Shown one piece after another: positions 1 to 5,816 of a DNA stretch of 17,223 nt. The position numbers were made by a program, and so were the translations under genes. Numbering within the stretch: the stretch's first letter is position 1; each line of letters begins with the position of its first letter. A model generated the notes under the pieces. The model worked only from the letters and a program-made list of their open reading frames with translations. It searched no databases and was not told where the DNA came from. Source of the stretch: an uncultured Ruminococcus sp. (GTDB lineage Bacteria > Bacillota > Clostridia > Oscillospirales > CAG-272). The DNA is taken from contig CACXCL010000217.1 in assembly GCA_902766115.1 (NCBI GenBank), positions 1 through 17,223 of the forward strand, read 5' to 3'.

Positions 1-1
1 C

Positions 2-1219
2 GCCGCGAAGTTCAACGCGGACCCGGAGATCTGCGCTGTCATAACCCAGCACCTGGCCTACTCCCCCTCGCTTGAGTCCATCGACGCCCTGAGATCGCTC
101 AAGGCGCCCATAATCGTCTTCGACACCACCCCGGACCAGGAGCTGATAAAGTACGCCGAAACAGAAGACCGGATAATGGACAACCACGGCATCCACGGCG
201 TGCAGGATATGTGCAATCTCTTAAAGAGGAACAGGATCCGCTACGAGCTCTGCGTGGGTCACGTCTCGAACTCCCCGGTGCTGGACGAGCTGTGCGGACG
301 CATCCGCGCCGCCTACGCCGCGAAAACGTTCAGAGAATGCCGTATCGGAATGGTGGGCGGAGAATTCGAAGGCATGGGCGACTTCCGGGTCTCCGACGAG
401 GAATACGAGAGCAGGATAGGCGCCAAAACCGTCAGGATGACGGCGGCGGATACCGAAAAGTATCTCGCCCGGGTGACGGACGCGGAGATCGAGAACGAGA
501 TCGCGTACGACAGGCAGAATTACAACGTCCGCGTCAAAAACGCGGAGAACTACAGGCAGTCCGTCCGCGCCGGCCTCGCTATCCGCAAATGGATGGAGGC
601 TGAGCGTCTCGACGGCGTGACGGTGAACTTTCTTCACGCGGACGCGACCGGTCTGCCGAAGATGCCTTTCGTGGAGTGCTGTAAAGTCATGGAGCGCGGA
701 CAGGGTTACGCGGGCGAGGGCGACAACCTCACAGCCGGTCTCGTCGCTTCTCTCATCAGAGCCTTTCCCGACACCACGTTCTGCGAGATGTTCTGCCCCG
801 ACTGGGAGGAGAACACGATCCTGCTCAGCCACATGGGCGAGATGAACCCGAGGCTTTCCCAGTGGACGCCCACCCTTGACGACAACGAGTTCAACTACAA
901 CTCCTGCGGTGATACTGTGGCGCTGGGCGGCTGCTTCAGACCCGGCGACGCGGTGCTGGTAAATCTCGCCCCGATGGGGGACGGCTTCTCCCTCATCCTG
1001 TCCGAGGTTGAGCTTCGGGACTGCGGTTCGGACACCGGAGCGTACTCCACGGGAGTTCAGGGATGGATGACTCCGGATACGGATCTGCCGGACTTCCTCA
1101 AGGATTATTCTCTCGCCGGCGGAACGCACCATTCCGCCATGGTATACGGCGCCGATATCAAGGCGCTCGCCGCCTTCGGCAGGATCATGGGCTTCAACGT
1201 TGTCATAATCGGAGGATGA
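2..1219 (+). CDS. L-arabinose/L-fucose isomerase-family sugar isomerase, 5' end missing
   Basis: Predicted cytoplasmic aldose-ketose isomerase, the first step in breaking down an aldose; the substrate cannot be read from the sequence. The frame is open from the left edge, so the N-terminus lies outside; about 405 codons are visible of a family length near 470-500. An internal ATG at 176 is not the start, because the frame before it reads as good family sequence (VFDTTPDQ). Recognisable AraA/FucI-like blocks are IMDNHGIHGVQD, GEGDN followed by a small-residue helix, FCEMFCPDWEEN with SHMGEMNPR, a GDGFSLILSEVEL strand, and the C-terminal HHSAMVYG-ADIKALAAFGRIMG. The next gene starts 4 bases after the stop, so the two are clearly in one operon. 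The kinase and aldolase expected in such a pathway are not visible and may lie upstream. The family call is good; substrate specificity is open. Confidence 0.85.
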   Translation, partial: AAKFNADPEICAVITQHLAYSPSLESIDALRSLKAPIIVFDTTPDQELIKYAETEDRIMDNHGIHGVQDMCNLLKRNRIRYELCVGHVSNSPVLDELCGRIRAAYAAKTFRECRIGMVGGEFEGMGDFRVSDEEYESRIGAKTVRMTAADTEKYLARVTDAEIENEIAYDRQNYNVRVKNAENYRQSVRAGLAIRKWMEAERLDGVTVNFLHADATGLPKMPFVECCKVMERGQGYAGEGDNLTAGLVASLIRAFPDTTFCEMFCPDWEENTILLSHMGEMNPRLSQWTPTLDDNEFNYNSCGDTVALGGCFRPGDAVLVNLAPMGDGFSLILSEVELRDCGSDTGAYSTGVQGWMTPDTDLPDFLKDYSLAGGTHHSAMVYGADIKALAAFGRIMGFNVVIIGG

Positions 1220-1223
1220 GAAA

Positions 1224-1928
1224 ATGAAACCGAATATCAGAACGCCATATTTTGAAATAGGCACGAAAAACTACATATACGGCGACACGGTGCTTGAATA
1301 CGCCATGGCGGCGGACCGGGCGGCGGAAAAGTACGATATCGACGTGCTGTTCATCACCCCCGCGGTGGAGATACGCCGCGTGGTCGAGAATACGAAGCGA
1401 CTGATCGTGCTTGCGCCGTACATGGACACGCTCCGTCCCGGTCGCGGCATGGCTGACGTTCTCCCCGAGGGACTCAAGGCCGCAGGAGCGCAGGGCGTGG
1501 TCATAAACCACTGCGAGAAGCCAATGTCCCTGCCGCAGATGAAGAAGACCATCGACAGGGCGCGCGAGCTGGACTTCCTGGTTTTCGCCTGCGCCGACAC
1601 GCTGGAGGAGGCGAAGGCCATCGCCCAGCTCCATCCCGATATAATCAATCCCGAGCCCTCCGCCATAATAGGCGGCGGCAACGGCGTCTCGCCCATGGAT
1701 TACGTAAAAGACTCCATCAGAGTCATAAAAGAGATCTATCCCGACATCCTGGTGGAGCAGGCGGCCGGGATCACGAGCGGAAAACAGGTATACGATTTCA
1801 TCATGGCGGGCAGCGAGGCGGCGGGCGCCGCTTCCGGCATCATGAACGCGGACGATCCCCTCGCCATGATCGACGAGATGATAGCCGCCACGAGGAAAGC
1901 CGCGGACGACCTGAAAAAGGAGAGATAA
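1224..1928 (+). CDS. Triose-phosphate isomerase-like protein (short, archaeal-type TIM fold)
   Basis: A 234-residue TIM-barrel protein of the short type seen in archaeal triose-phosphate isomerases. The usual catalytic residues can be placed: Lys15 (in GTKNYIYG), His96 (VVINHCEKP, matching the NHSER motif) and Glu144 (NPEPSAIIGGG, matching the EPPELIGTG motif). A late glycine-rich stretch around 180-206 fits the phosphate-binding loop. The Asn usually two residues before the catalytic Lys is Gly13 here. Position in a sugar operon between an aldose isomerase and a YjbQ protein suggests it isomerises a sugar phosphate made in this pathway, such as a tetrulose or pentulose phosphate, rather than being the housekeeping enzyme; that is inference. 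GGAGGA at 1211-1216 serves as ribosome binding site. Confidence 0.85.
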   Translation: MKPNIRTPYFEIGTKNYIYGDTVLEYAMAADRAAEKYDIDVLFITPAVEIRRVVENTKRLIVLAPYMDTLRPGRGMADVLPEGLKAAGAQGVVINHCEKPMSLPQMKKTIDRARELDFLVFACADTLEEAKAIAQLHPDIINPEPSAIIGGGNGVSPMDYVKDSIRVIKEIYPDILVEQAAGITSGKQVYDFIMAGSEAAGAASGIMNADDPLAMIDEMIAATRKAADDLKKER

Positions 1929-1930
1929 AG

Positions 1931-2425
1931 ATGGTATTCAAAAAAAGCTTCAAGGTGGAATCGAACCACCGCGCGGTGTCCTTTCACGATATAACCGATC
2001 AGGTGAAGGACGCCGTCGCAGAATCGAAGATACAAAACGGCATCGTCGTAGTTTATTCCCACCACACCACCTGCTCTGTCATAACGCAGGAGTGCGCCTT
2101 CGACAAGTCCATGACGGGGCTCGAAACGCTCCAGCAGGACCTGGTCAACGTATTCGAGGAATGGATTCCCACCTGCAGGTACGAGGGGATGTATCTTCAT
2201 CCGGGTCAGAAGGCCCTTGACTTCGCCGAGGAGCACGGCGAGGACAACTTCGGGTGTCACAACACCGACGCGCACCTGCGCTCGTCCATCATCGGACGGT
2301 CTGTCACCGTGGTGATCGACGACGGAGTCGCAGATCTCGGCGAGTTCGGCAGAGTCCATTTCATCGACTGGGATCAGACCCGGGGGAGAACGCGGACTGT
2401 GCAGATCATGATCATCGGGGAATAG
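1931..2425 (+). CDS. YjbQ/UPF0047 family protein
   Basis: A 164-residue member of the YjbQ (UPF0047) family; some members have weak thiamine-phosphate synthase activity, but the real role of most is unknown. Family marks are HHTTCSVITQE (residues 44-54), the NTDAHLRSSIIG block (111-122), an IDDG-VADLGEFG turn and the C-terminal RTRTVQIMIIGE strand. It is longer than the roughly 135-residue E. coli protein, with extra sequence at about 63-108, between the HTT and HLRSS blocks. It starts 2 bases after the stop of the TIM-like gene, with AAGGAG just upstream in the end of that gene, so expression is probably coupled. The operon suggests a job in sugar-phosphate metabolism rather than thiamine synthesis; this is inference. 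It is the last gene of the operon. Confidence 0.85.
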   Translation: MVFKKSFKVESNHRAVSFHDITDQVKDAVAESKIQNGIVVVYSHHTTCSVITQECAFDKSMTGLETLQQDLVNVFEEWIPTCRYEGMYLHPGQKALDFAEEHGEDNFGCHNTDAHLRSSIIGRSVTVVIDDGVADLGEFGRVHFIDWDQTRGRTRTVQIMIIGE

Positions 2426-2435
2426 AAACGGACTC

Positions 2436-2468
2436 GACGGGGACCGTCGCATCAAGACGGGGACTGTC
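2436..2468. repeat. Two direct copies of a GACGGGGAC-type palindromic unit
   Basis: GACGGGGACCGTC at 2436-2448 and GACGGGGACTGTC at 2456-2468 differ at one base and are spaced 20 bases apart. Each can fold on itself, with GACGG pairing to CCGTC (or CTGTC with one G-T pair) around a GGA loop. They lie just after the YjbQ stop. The function is unknown; it could be a dispersed intergenic repeat or an RNA 3'-end element. Confidence 0.5.
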
Positions 2469-2527
2469 TTTCCCTGCCCCGCTATGGACACCTCCGGCAG
2501 AAAAAGTATATAAAGTATATAAAAATG

Positions 2528-2576
2528 AAAAATCCGCAGGATCCTCATCTTAAAAAGATGGACCCTGTGGATTTTT
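2528..2576. terminator. Bidirectional intrinsic terminator between convergent genes
   Basis: A long hairpin: the arm beginning AAAATCCGCAGG pairs with CCTGTGGATTTT through one G-T wobble, and an inner stem CATCTT/AAGATG closes on an AAA loop, with small internal bulges. A T-run follows on the + strand (ATTTTTG), and the - strand also continues T-rich, so it can end both the sugar operon and the MFS gene. Confidence 0.88.
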
Positions 2577-2654
2577 GTCATTTGAGTTCAATCCGGGACA
2601 CACGCATTTCCGTTGGGCGCTCGTCTCCGCGGCGTACTTCGCGGTCCCGCTCCC

Positions 2655-2870
2655 TCAGGTCCCCGTACCGCTCATTTTACGGCGTTCTCCTTTTCTCATT
2701 CTGATATACGCCGCCTCGATCAACACGAGGTTCAGTACCGCAAACACCGTCAGATACAGCGGCATGACCCCGATCCCCACGGCCTGCTGAACGTGTCCGA
2801 AAACCGTCGGCATGAAAGTCGCGCCGATATACGCCGCCGCCATTTGCAGACCGATGACCGCCGCACTGTA
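2655..2870 (-). pseudogene. C-terminal remainder of the MFS transporter, cut off by an in-frame TAA
   Basis: This stretch continues the MFS reading frame directly after a TAA at 2871-2873. It reads YSAAVIGLQMAAAYIGA, then a second membrane-type segment and a basic tail before a TGA at 2655-2657. Joined to the upstream part it gives about 396 residues, the normal length for a 12-helix MFS carrier, so a single nonsense codon (for example CAA or GAA to TAA) explains the break. An ATG at 2841-2843 lies in this frame but has no convincing ribosome binding site. It could be a true pseudogene, a recent mutation or a base-call error. Confidence 0.75.
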
Positions 2871-3845
2871 TTATTTGCCGAAATTGACAGGCGCCATGTG
2901 CTGAATGGCAGGGTAGACGGGCCCCATCCCGGTACCGACGGTCAGAAAACCGGCTGCGGCTACGGCGTAGCCTTTCAGCGGAAGCGCGACGAGGACGATA
3001 CCGGCGAGCTCGACGGCTATCCCGATCCTGATGAGCAGTCTGTCGCCCAGCCTGTTCGAGACAAAGCCGGATATGAGCCGCCCAAGCACCAGTCCTCCGA
3101 ATATCAGCGAGCCGAACGCCGCCACGAGTTCCTGACTCATCCCCTGTCTTGTTCCGGCGAAATAGCTTGACGTCCACAAAAAGCAGGTGCTTTCGCCGGC
3201 GCAGTACGCGAAAAAGGAGGCGAGCGTCAGAACGACTCCGGGGACCCTCAGCGTCTCGCCGATGCCCGCGTTTTTGACCTGCTCCTCCCCGTCGCGCGCC
3301 GCTCCGTTTTTCCACAGAGGCAGCGACAAGAGGCAAACCGCCAGGATCGCGATCTGTATGTACGCGGTCCATCTGTACCCCTCATTCCAGCGCGCGTATT
3401 TCAGGGCGAGCGACATGATGATCGGGCTGATCACGGCTCCGATCCCGTAAAAGCAGTGCAGAAAGTTCATCTCAGACGAATTGTAGTGCACCGCGACGTA
3501 ATGATTCAGCGACGCGTCGATGGAACCCGCCCCGAGACCGTAGGGCACCGCGAACAGAAACAGCATCCGGTATGAGCCGGAGAACGAAAAGCCGAGCAGT
3601 CCGATCACCGTGAGGATTATGGAACCGTTGACTATCCACTTCGTTTCGATACGCCGCAAAAGATACGGGCTCAGAAGCGCAGAGATGATCGTCATGAAGC
3701 AGATCGTCATCGAAACGTATCCGGCGTACGAGGACGGGACCCCGAAAAAGGTCTGCATCTCCGGCCACCCGGAGCCGAGCAGCGAATCAGGCAGACCGAG
3801 ACTGACGAACGCCAGATAGATCACGGCGATGAGAAGTGACGCCAT
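2871..3845 (-). CDS. MFS transporter, fucose-permease-like, truncated by an in-frame stop
   Basis: Inner-membrane major facilitator carrier, probably for a sugar. It begins MASLLIAVIYLAFVSLGLPD and has successive hydrophobic helices, an LLRRIETKW loop between helices 2 and 3 (the usual MFS basic loop), the block GAGSIDASLNHY, and a charged central loop (KNGAARDGEEQ) between the two halves. The ATG at 3845 is preferred over the upstream in-frame ATG at 3881, because AGGGGG lies about 10 bases before it and the protein then starts directly at helix 1. The frame ends at TAA 2871-2873 after NFGK, about 72 codons before the natural C-terminus; helices 11-12 are lost unless the stop is read through or is an error. 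The gene stands alone behind a strong promoter and a leader of about 300 bases. Neighbourhood to an AraA/FucI-like isomerase makes sugar uptake plausible; the substrate is not known. Confidence 0.8.
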   Translation of the reverse strand: MASLLIAVIYLAFVSLGLPDSLLGSGWPEMQTFFGVPSSYAGYVSMTICFMTIISALLSPYLLRRIETKWIVNGSIILTVIGLLGFSFSGSYRMLFLFAVPYGLGAGSIDASLNHYVAVHYNSSEMNFLHCFYGIGAVISPIIMSLALKYARWNEGYRWTAYIQIAILAVCLLSLPLWKNGAARDGEEQVKNAGIGETLRVPGVVLTLASFFAYCAGESTCFLWTSSYFAGTRQGMSQELVAAFGSLIFGGLVLGRLISGFVSNRLGDRLLIRIGIAVELAGIVLVALPLKGYAVAAAGFLTVGTGMGPVYPAIQHMAPVNFGK

Positions 3846-3954
3846 ATCCCGTTTCCCCCTTTCGCCGACCTGCGTTCTCACCCGGGGAGGAAAAGCCTAC
3901 GCCGTCTCCGGCAGTCGTTTCCCCCGCCCGGGAAGGAAATCCGTTTATTTCCAT
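3787..3954 (-). other. Possible upstream ORF (55 aa) overlapping the MFS start
   Basis: The best ribosome binding site in the MFS leader, AAGGAGG, sits 6 bases before an ATG at 3952-3954 that is out of frame with the transporter. Its 55-codon frame runs 59 bases past the MFS start codon before a TGA. The predicted peptide (MEINGFPSRAGETT...) resembles nothing I recognise and is rich in Gly and Arg. It may be a leader peptide that tunes transporter translation, or the remains of an older start. An inverted repeat GGAAAT/ATTTCC (3934-3951) lies at its first codons. Only the strong initiation signal supports it. Confidence 0.3.
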
Positions 3955-4150
3955 GGCGGTCCTCCTTGATGACAAATTCATAAAATGACGCGGCTTCCTT
4001 CCGCCGGGACTTGAAATCCCCGATCATGCCGGGGCCGGGATCCGTGATACGGCGGTATTTACGGAGCCTGCCGCCGTGCTCCTCCGTCCGCGCGGTCAGC
4101 ATGTCCGCGTTTCGGCCGAACGTCCGTGCCGTGCTTTTTTCACGTTATAA

Positions 4151-4179
4151 ATCGTATCACGGCGTATTCACATTGTCAA
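4151..4179 (-). promoter_or_regulatory. Sigma-A promoter of the MFS gene
   Basis: On the - strand TTGACA (4179-4174) and TACGAT (4156-4151) are separated by 17 bases, an almost ideal housekeeping promoter. Transcription would start near 4144, giving a leader of about 300 bases before the MFS ATG at 3845. The region 3846-4348 otherwise holds only this leader, the possible upstream ORF and the divergent promoter. Confidence 0.8.
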
Positions 4180-4266
4180 GAGCTTCGCAGACAAAAAAGA
4201 AGCTGCAGTCGCTTCCGGCGGCGGGGCGCCTCCCTCTTTTTTCACTTATTATTAACATTTTGTCAC

Positions 4267-4295
4267 TTGCAATCTTCTGCCCGTCCTGTTATCAT
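4267..4295 (+). promoter_or_regulatory. Promoter of the SLH-repeat protein gene
   Basis: TTGCAA (4267-4272) and TATCAT (4290-4295) are separated by 17 bases; the -10 is preceded by TGT, an extended -10 element. The predicted start near 4302 gives a leader of about 47 bases, containing GGAG 8 bases before the ATG at 4349. It also shows that an upstream in-frame ATG at 4301 is too close to the transcript start to be likely. Confidence 0.7.
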
Positions 4296-4348
4296 TGAAA
4301 ATGAAAACGCGCGGCGCGGTAAGCGCCGGCGGGAACGGAGAACGGTAT

Positions 4349-5722
4349 ATGAAAAGAATTATTTCCGCAGTTGTCGCCGCCGTCATTCTGGCGTGCTCTG
4401 TCGCGCTGCCCTCTTCTGCAGCCGCGTGCTACACCCCGACAGGGGTTGGCTGGGATCCGGACAACACAGTCACTGTCAGGCGCGCCGATCCCGGTAAAGT
4501 CGTGAAGGACGGCATTATAGGCGAGGGAGAATACGATCGGCTCACGGTAGACCTGAACGAGGAGACAACGCCTCTCATAATGCCCTTCGTCAGCGGAGAC
4601 AACCTGGACCAGGCGATAGATATGCTCAAGACCATCGAGTTCTATTTCTCATGGGACGACCTGCACGGGATCAACATCGCGATCCGCAACAAGCCCCACA
4701 AGATCCAGCAGCTCCTCCACGTGAAGAACGGGATCAAGACCGAAGACGACTTTCTGCACAACACCGCATACAACATTAACGCCCCGACGGATAACCCCGA
4801 CAGTCCCAAGTTCTATTTCGCCCTGGGCAAACGCACCGACACCGGCGAATATCTCGAAGGTCAGTGGGGTCAGCTGGGCGCTCAGGGCGCATACGACCCG
4901 GAGGCGGAAGTGGATTACGTCATCTCATACGGCGACGACGGATACTCCACCATCGAATGGTCGATCCCCGTGAACACATTCCTAAAAAACGGCGGAGGAG
5001 TGGGGTCGACCCTGCAGTTCACGCTTTCTGCCATGGCGGGTACGACGACGAAGGACGATGACTTCACCGATTTCTACGGAGTCGCACTCGGCGACCGCTG
5101 CTATGCCATGGATCAGACGATGGTCACTGCCGGTCTTGCGGATCACGTGACCTACCTGCTCTCGGACGATACGGTCGGATCCGGCGCCTCATCCCCGGTT
5201 TTTGACGATGTGAAGAACGGCGCCTTTTACGCCGACGCGGTGAAGTGGGCGGTCGCGAGCGGCATTACCAGGGGGACGACGGAAAACCGCTTCTCACCGG
5301 ATGACGGGTGCACGAGAGGTCAGGCGGTGACCTTCCTGTGGCGCGCCGCGGGAAAACCCGAGCCAAAGAGTTTAAGCTGTCCTTTTGTCGACGTGAAGTC
5401 AGGCAGCTACTGCTACAAAGCCGTCTTGTGGGCGGTAGAGAACGGGATCACGAAAGGCGTGTCGAAAACGGAGTTCTCCCCCGACGGGATCTGTACCCGC
5501 GGGCAGATCGTCACCTTTCTCCACCGTTCCGGGGGAAGTCCCTCTCCGAGCTCGACGGCAAACCCCTTCCGCGACGTATCTCCGACAGGCTTTTACTTCA
5601 AGGCGGTTCTGTGGGCGGTGGAAAAAGGGATCACAAAGGGTATCTCCGACACTGAGTTTTCCCCGGGCGGTGTGTGCACGAGAGCGCATGTGGTGACGTT
5701 CCTGTTCAGAGACAAGACTTGA
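4349..5722 (+). CDS. Secreted protein with beta-sandwich-like N-terminal region and three SLH repeats
   Basis: A 457-residue exported protein. The start MKRIISAVVAAVIL is preceded by GGAG and opens a signal peptide ending near SSAAA (residue 26). Residues about 36-272 form one beta-rich region with features like DOMON or CBM9-type carbohydrate-binding sandwiches (KVVKDGIIGEGEYD opening, FYFSWDD strand, DGYSTIEWSIPV); this assignment is by eye and moderate. Three SLH repeats follow at about 284-334, 345-395 and 405-455, each with WAV-GIT-G, FSPD/G, CTR and a hydrophobic TFL end. SLH repeats anchor proteins to secondary cell-wall polymers, so this is likely a cell-surface protein, possibly binding glycan. 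The family normally has the SLH triplet at either end; here it is C-terminal. The gene is monocistronic between its own promoter and a strong terminator. Confidence 0.85.
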   Translation: MKRIISAVVAAVILACSVALPSSAAACYTPTGVGWDPDNTVTVRRADPGKVVKDGIIGEGEYDRLTVDLNEETTPLIMPFVSGDNLDQAIDMLKTIEFYFSWDDLHGINIAIRNKPHKIQQLLHVKNGIKTEDDFLHNTAYNINAPTDNPDSPKFYFALGKRTDTGEYLEGQWGQLGAQGAYDPEAEVDYVISYGDDGYSTIEWSIPVNTFLKNGGGVGSTLQFTLSAMAGTTTKDDDFTDFYGVALGDRCYAMDQTMVTAGLADHVTYLLSDDTVGSGASSPVFDDVKNGAFYADAVKWAVASGITRGTTENRFSPDDGCTRGQAVTFLWRAAGKPEPKSLSCPFVDVKSGSYCYKAVLWAVENGITKGVSKTEFSPDGICTRGQIVTFLHRSGGSPSPSSTANPFRDVSPTGFYFKAVLWAVEKGITKGISDTEFSPGGVCTRAHVVTFLFRDKT

Positions 5723-5767
5723 GACCGTCCGTTTCAGCGGGAGACGGGCAGGCAGTATGTAATTAAT

Positions 5768-5816
5768 AATCCGCAGGCCTCACTTTCAGAATGAGACCTG
5801 CGGATTCTTTTTCTTT
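5768..5816 (+). terminator. Intrinsic terminator of the SLH-repeat gene
   Basis: AATCCGCAGG (5768-5777) pairs perfectly with CCTGCGGATT (5797-5806), with an inner CTCA/TGAG stem and a short loop, followed by CTTTTTCTTT. It lies between two convergent genes and may also help end the - strand operon, although that side lacks a T-run. Its 5' arm is identical to that of the terminator at 2528-2576. Confidence 0.9.

Noticed and set aside
221..1264. Long open frame antisense to the sugar isomerase
   Set aside because: It is a high-GC shadow of a gene with clear family motifs; the peptide is Arg/His/Val rich and has no recognisable domain.
1950..1972. GTGGAATCGAACCACC, resembling a tRNA T-arm
   Set aside because: It lies inside the YjbQ coding frame and no acceptor, D or anticodon arms surround it.
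2506..2526. AAAGTATAT repeated twice, resembling a promoter or iteron
   Set aside because: It sits between convergent genes next to a terminator and has no -35 box or downstream gene; probably just AT-rich spacer.
3878..4102. 74-codon open frame in the MFS leader (- strand)
   Set aside because: No ribosome binding site before its ATG and no recognisable sequence; most of it is probably untranslated leader.
4193..4242. AAAAAAGA/TCTTTTTT inverted repeat between the divergent promoters, seen as a possible terminator
   Set aside because: The 34-base interior does not form one continuous stem, and no transcript is expected to end there.
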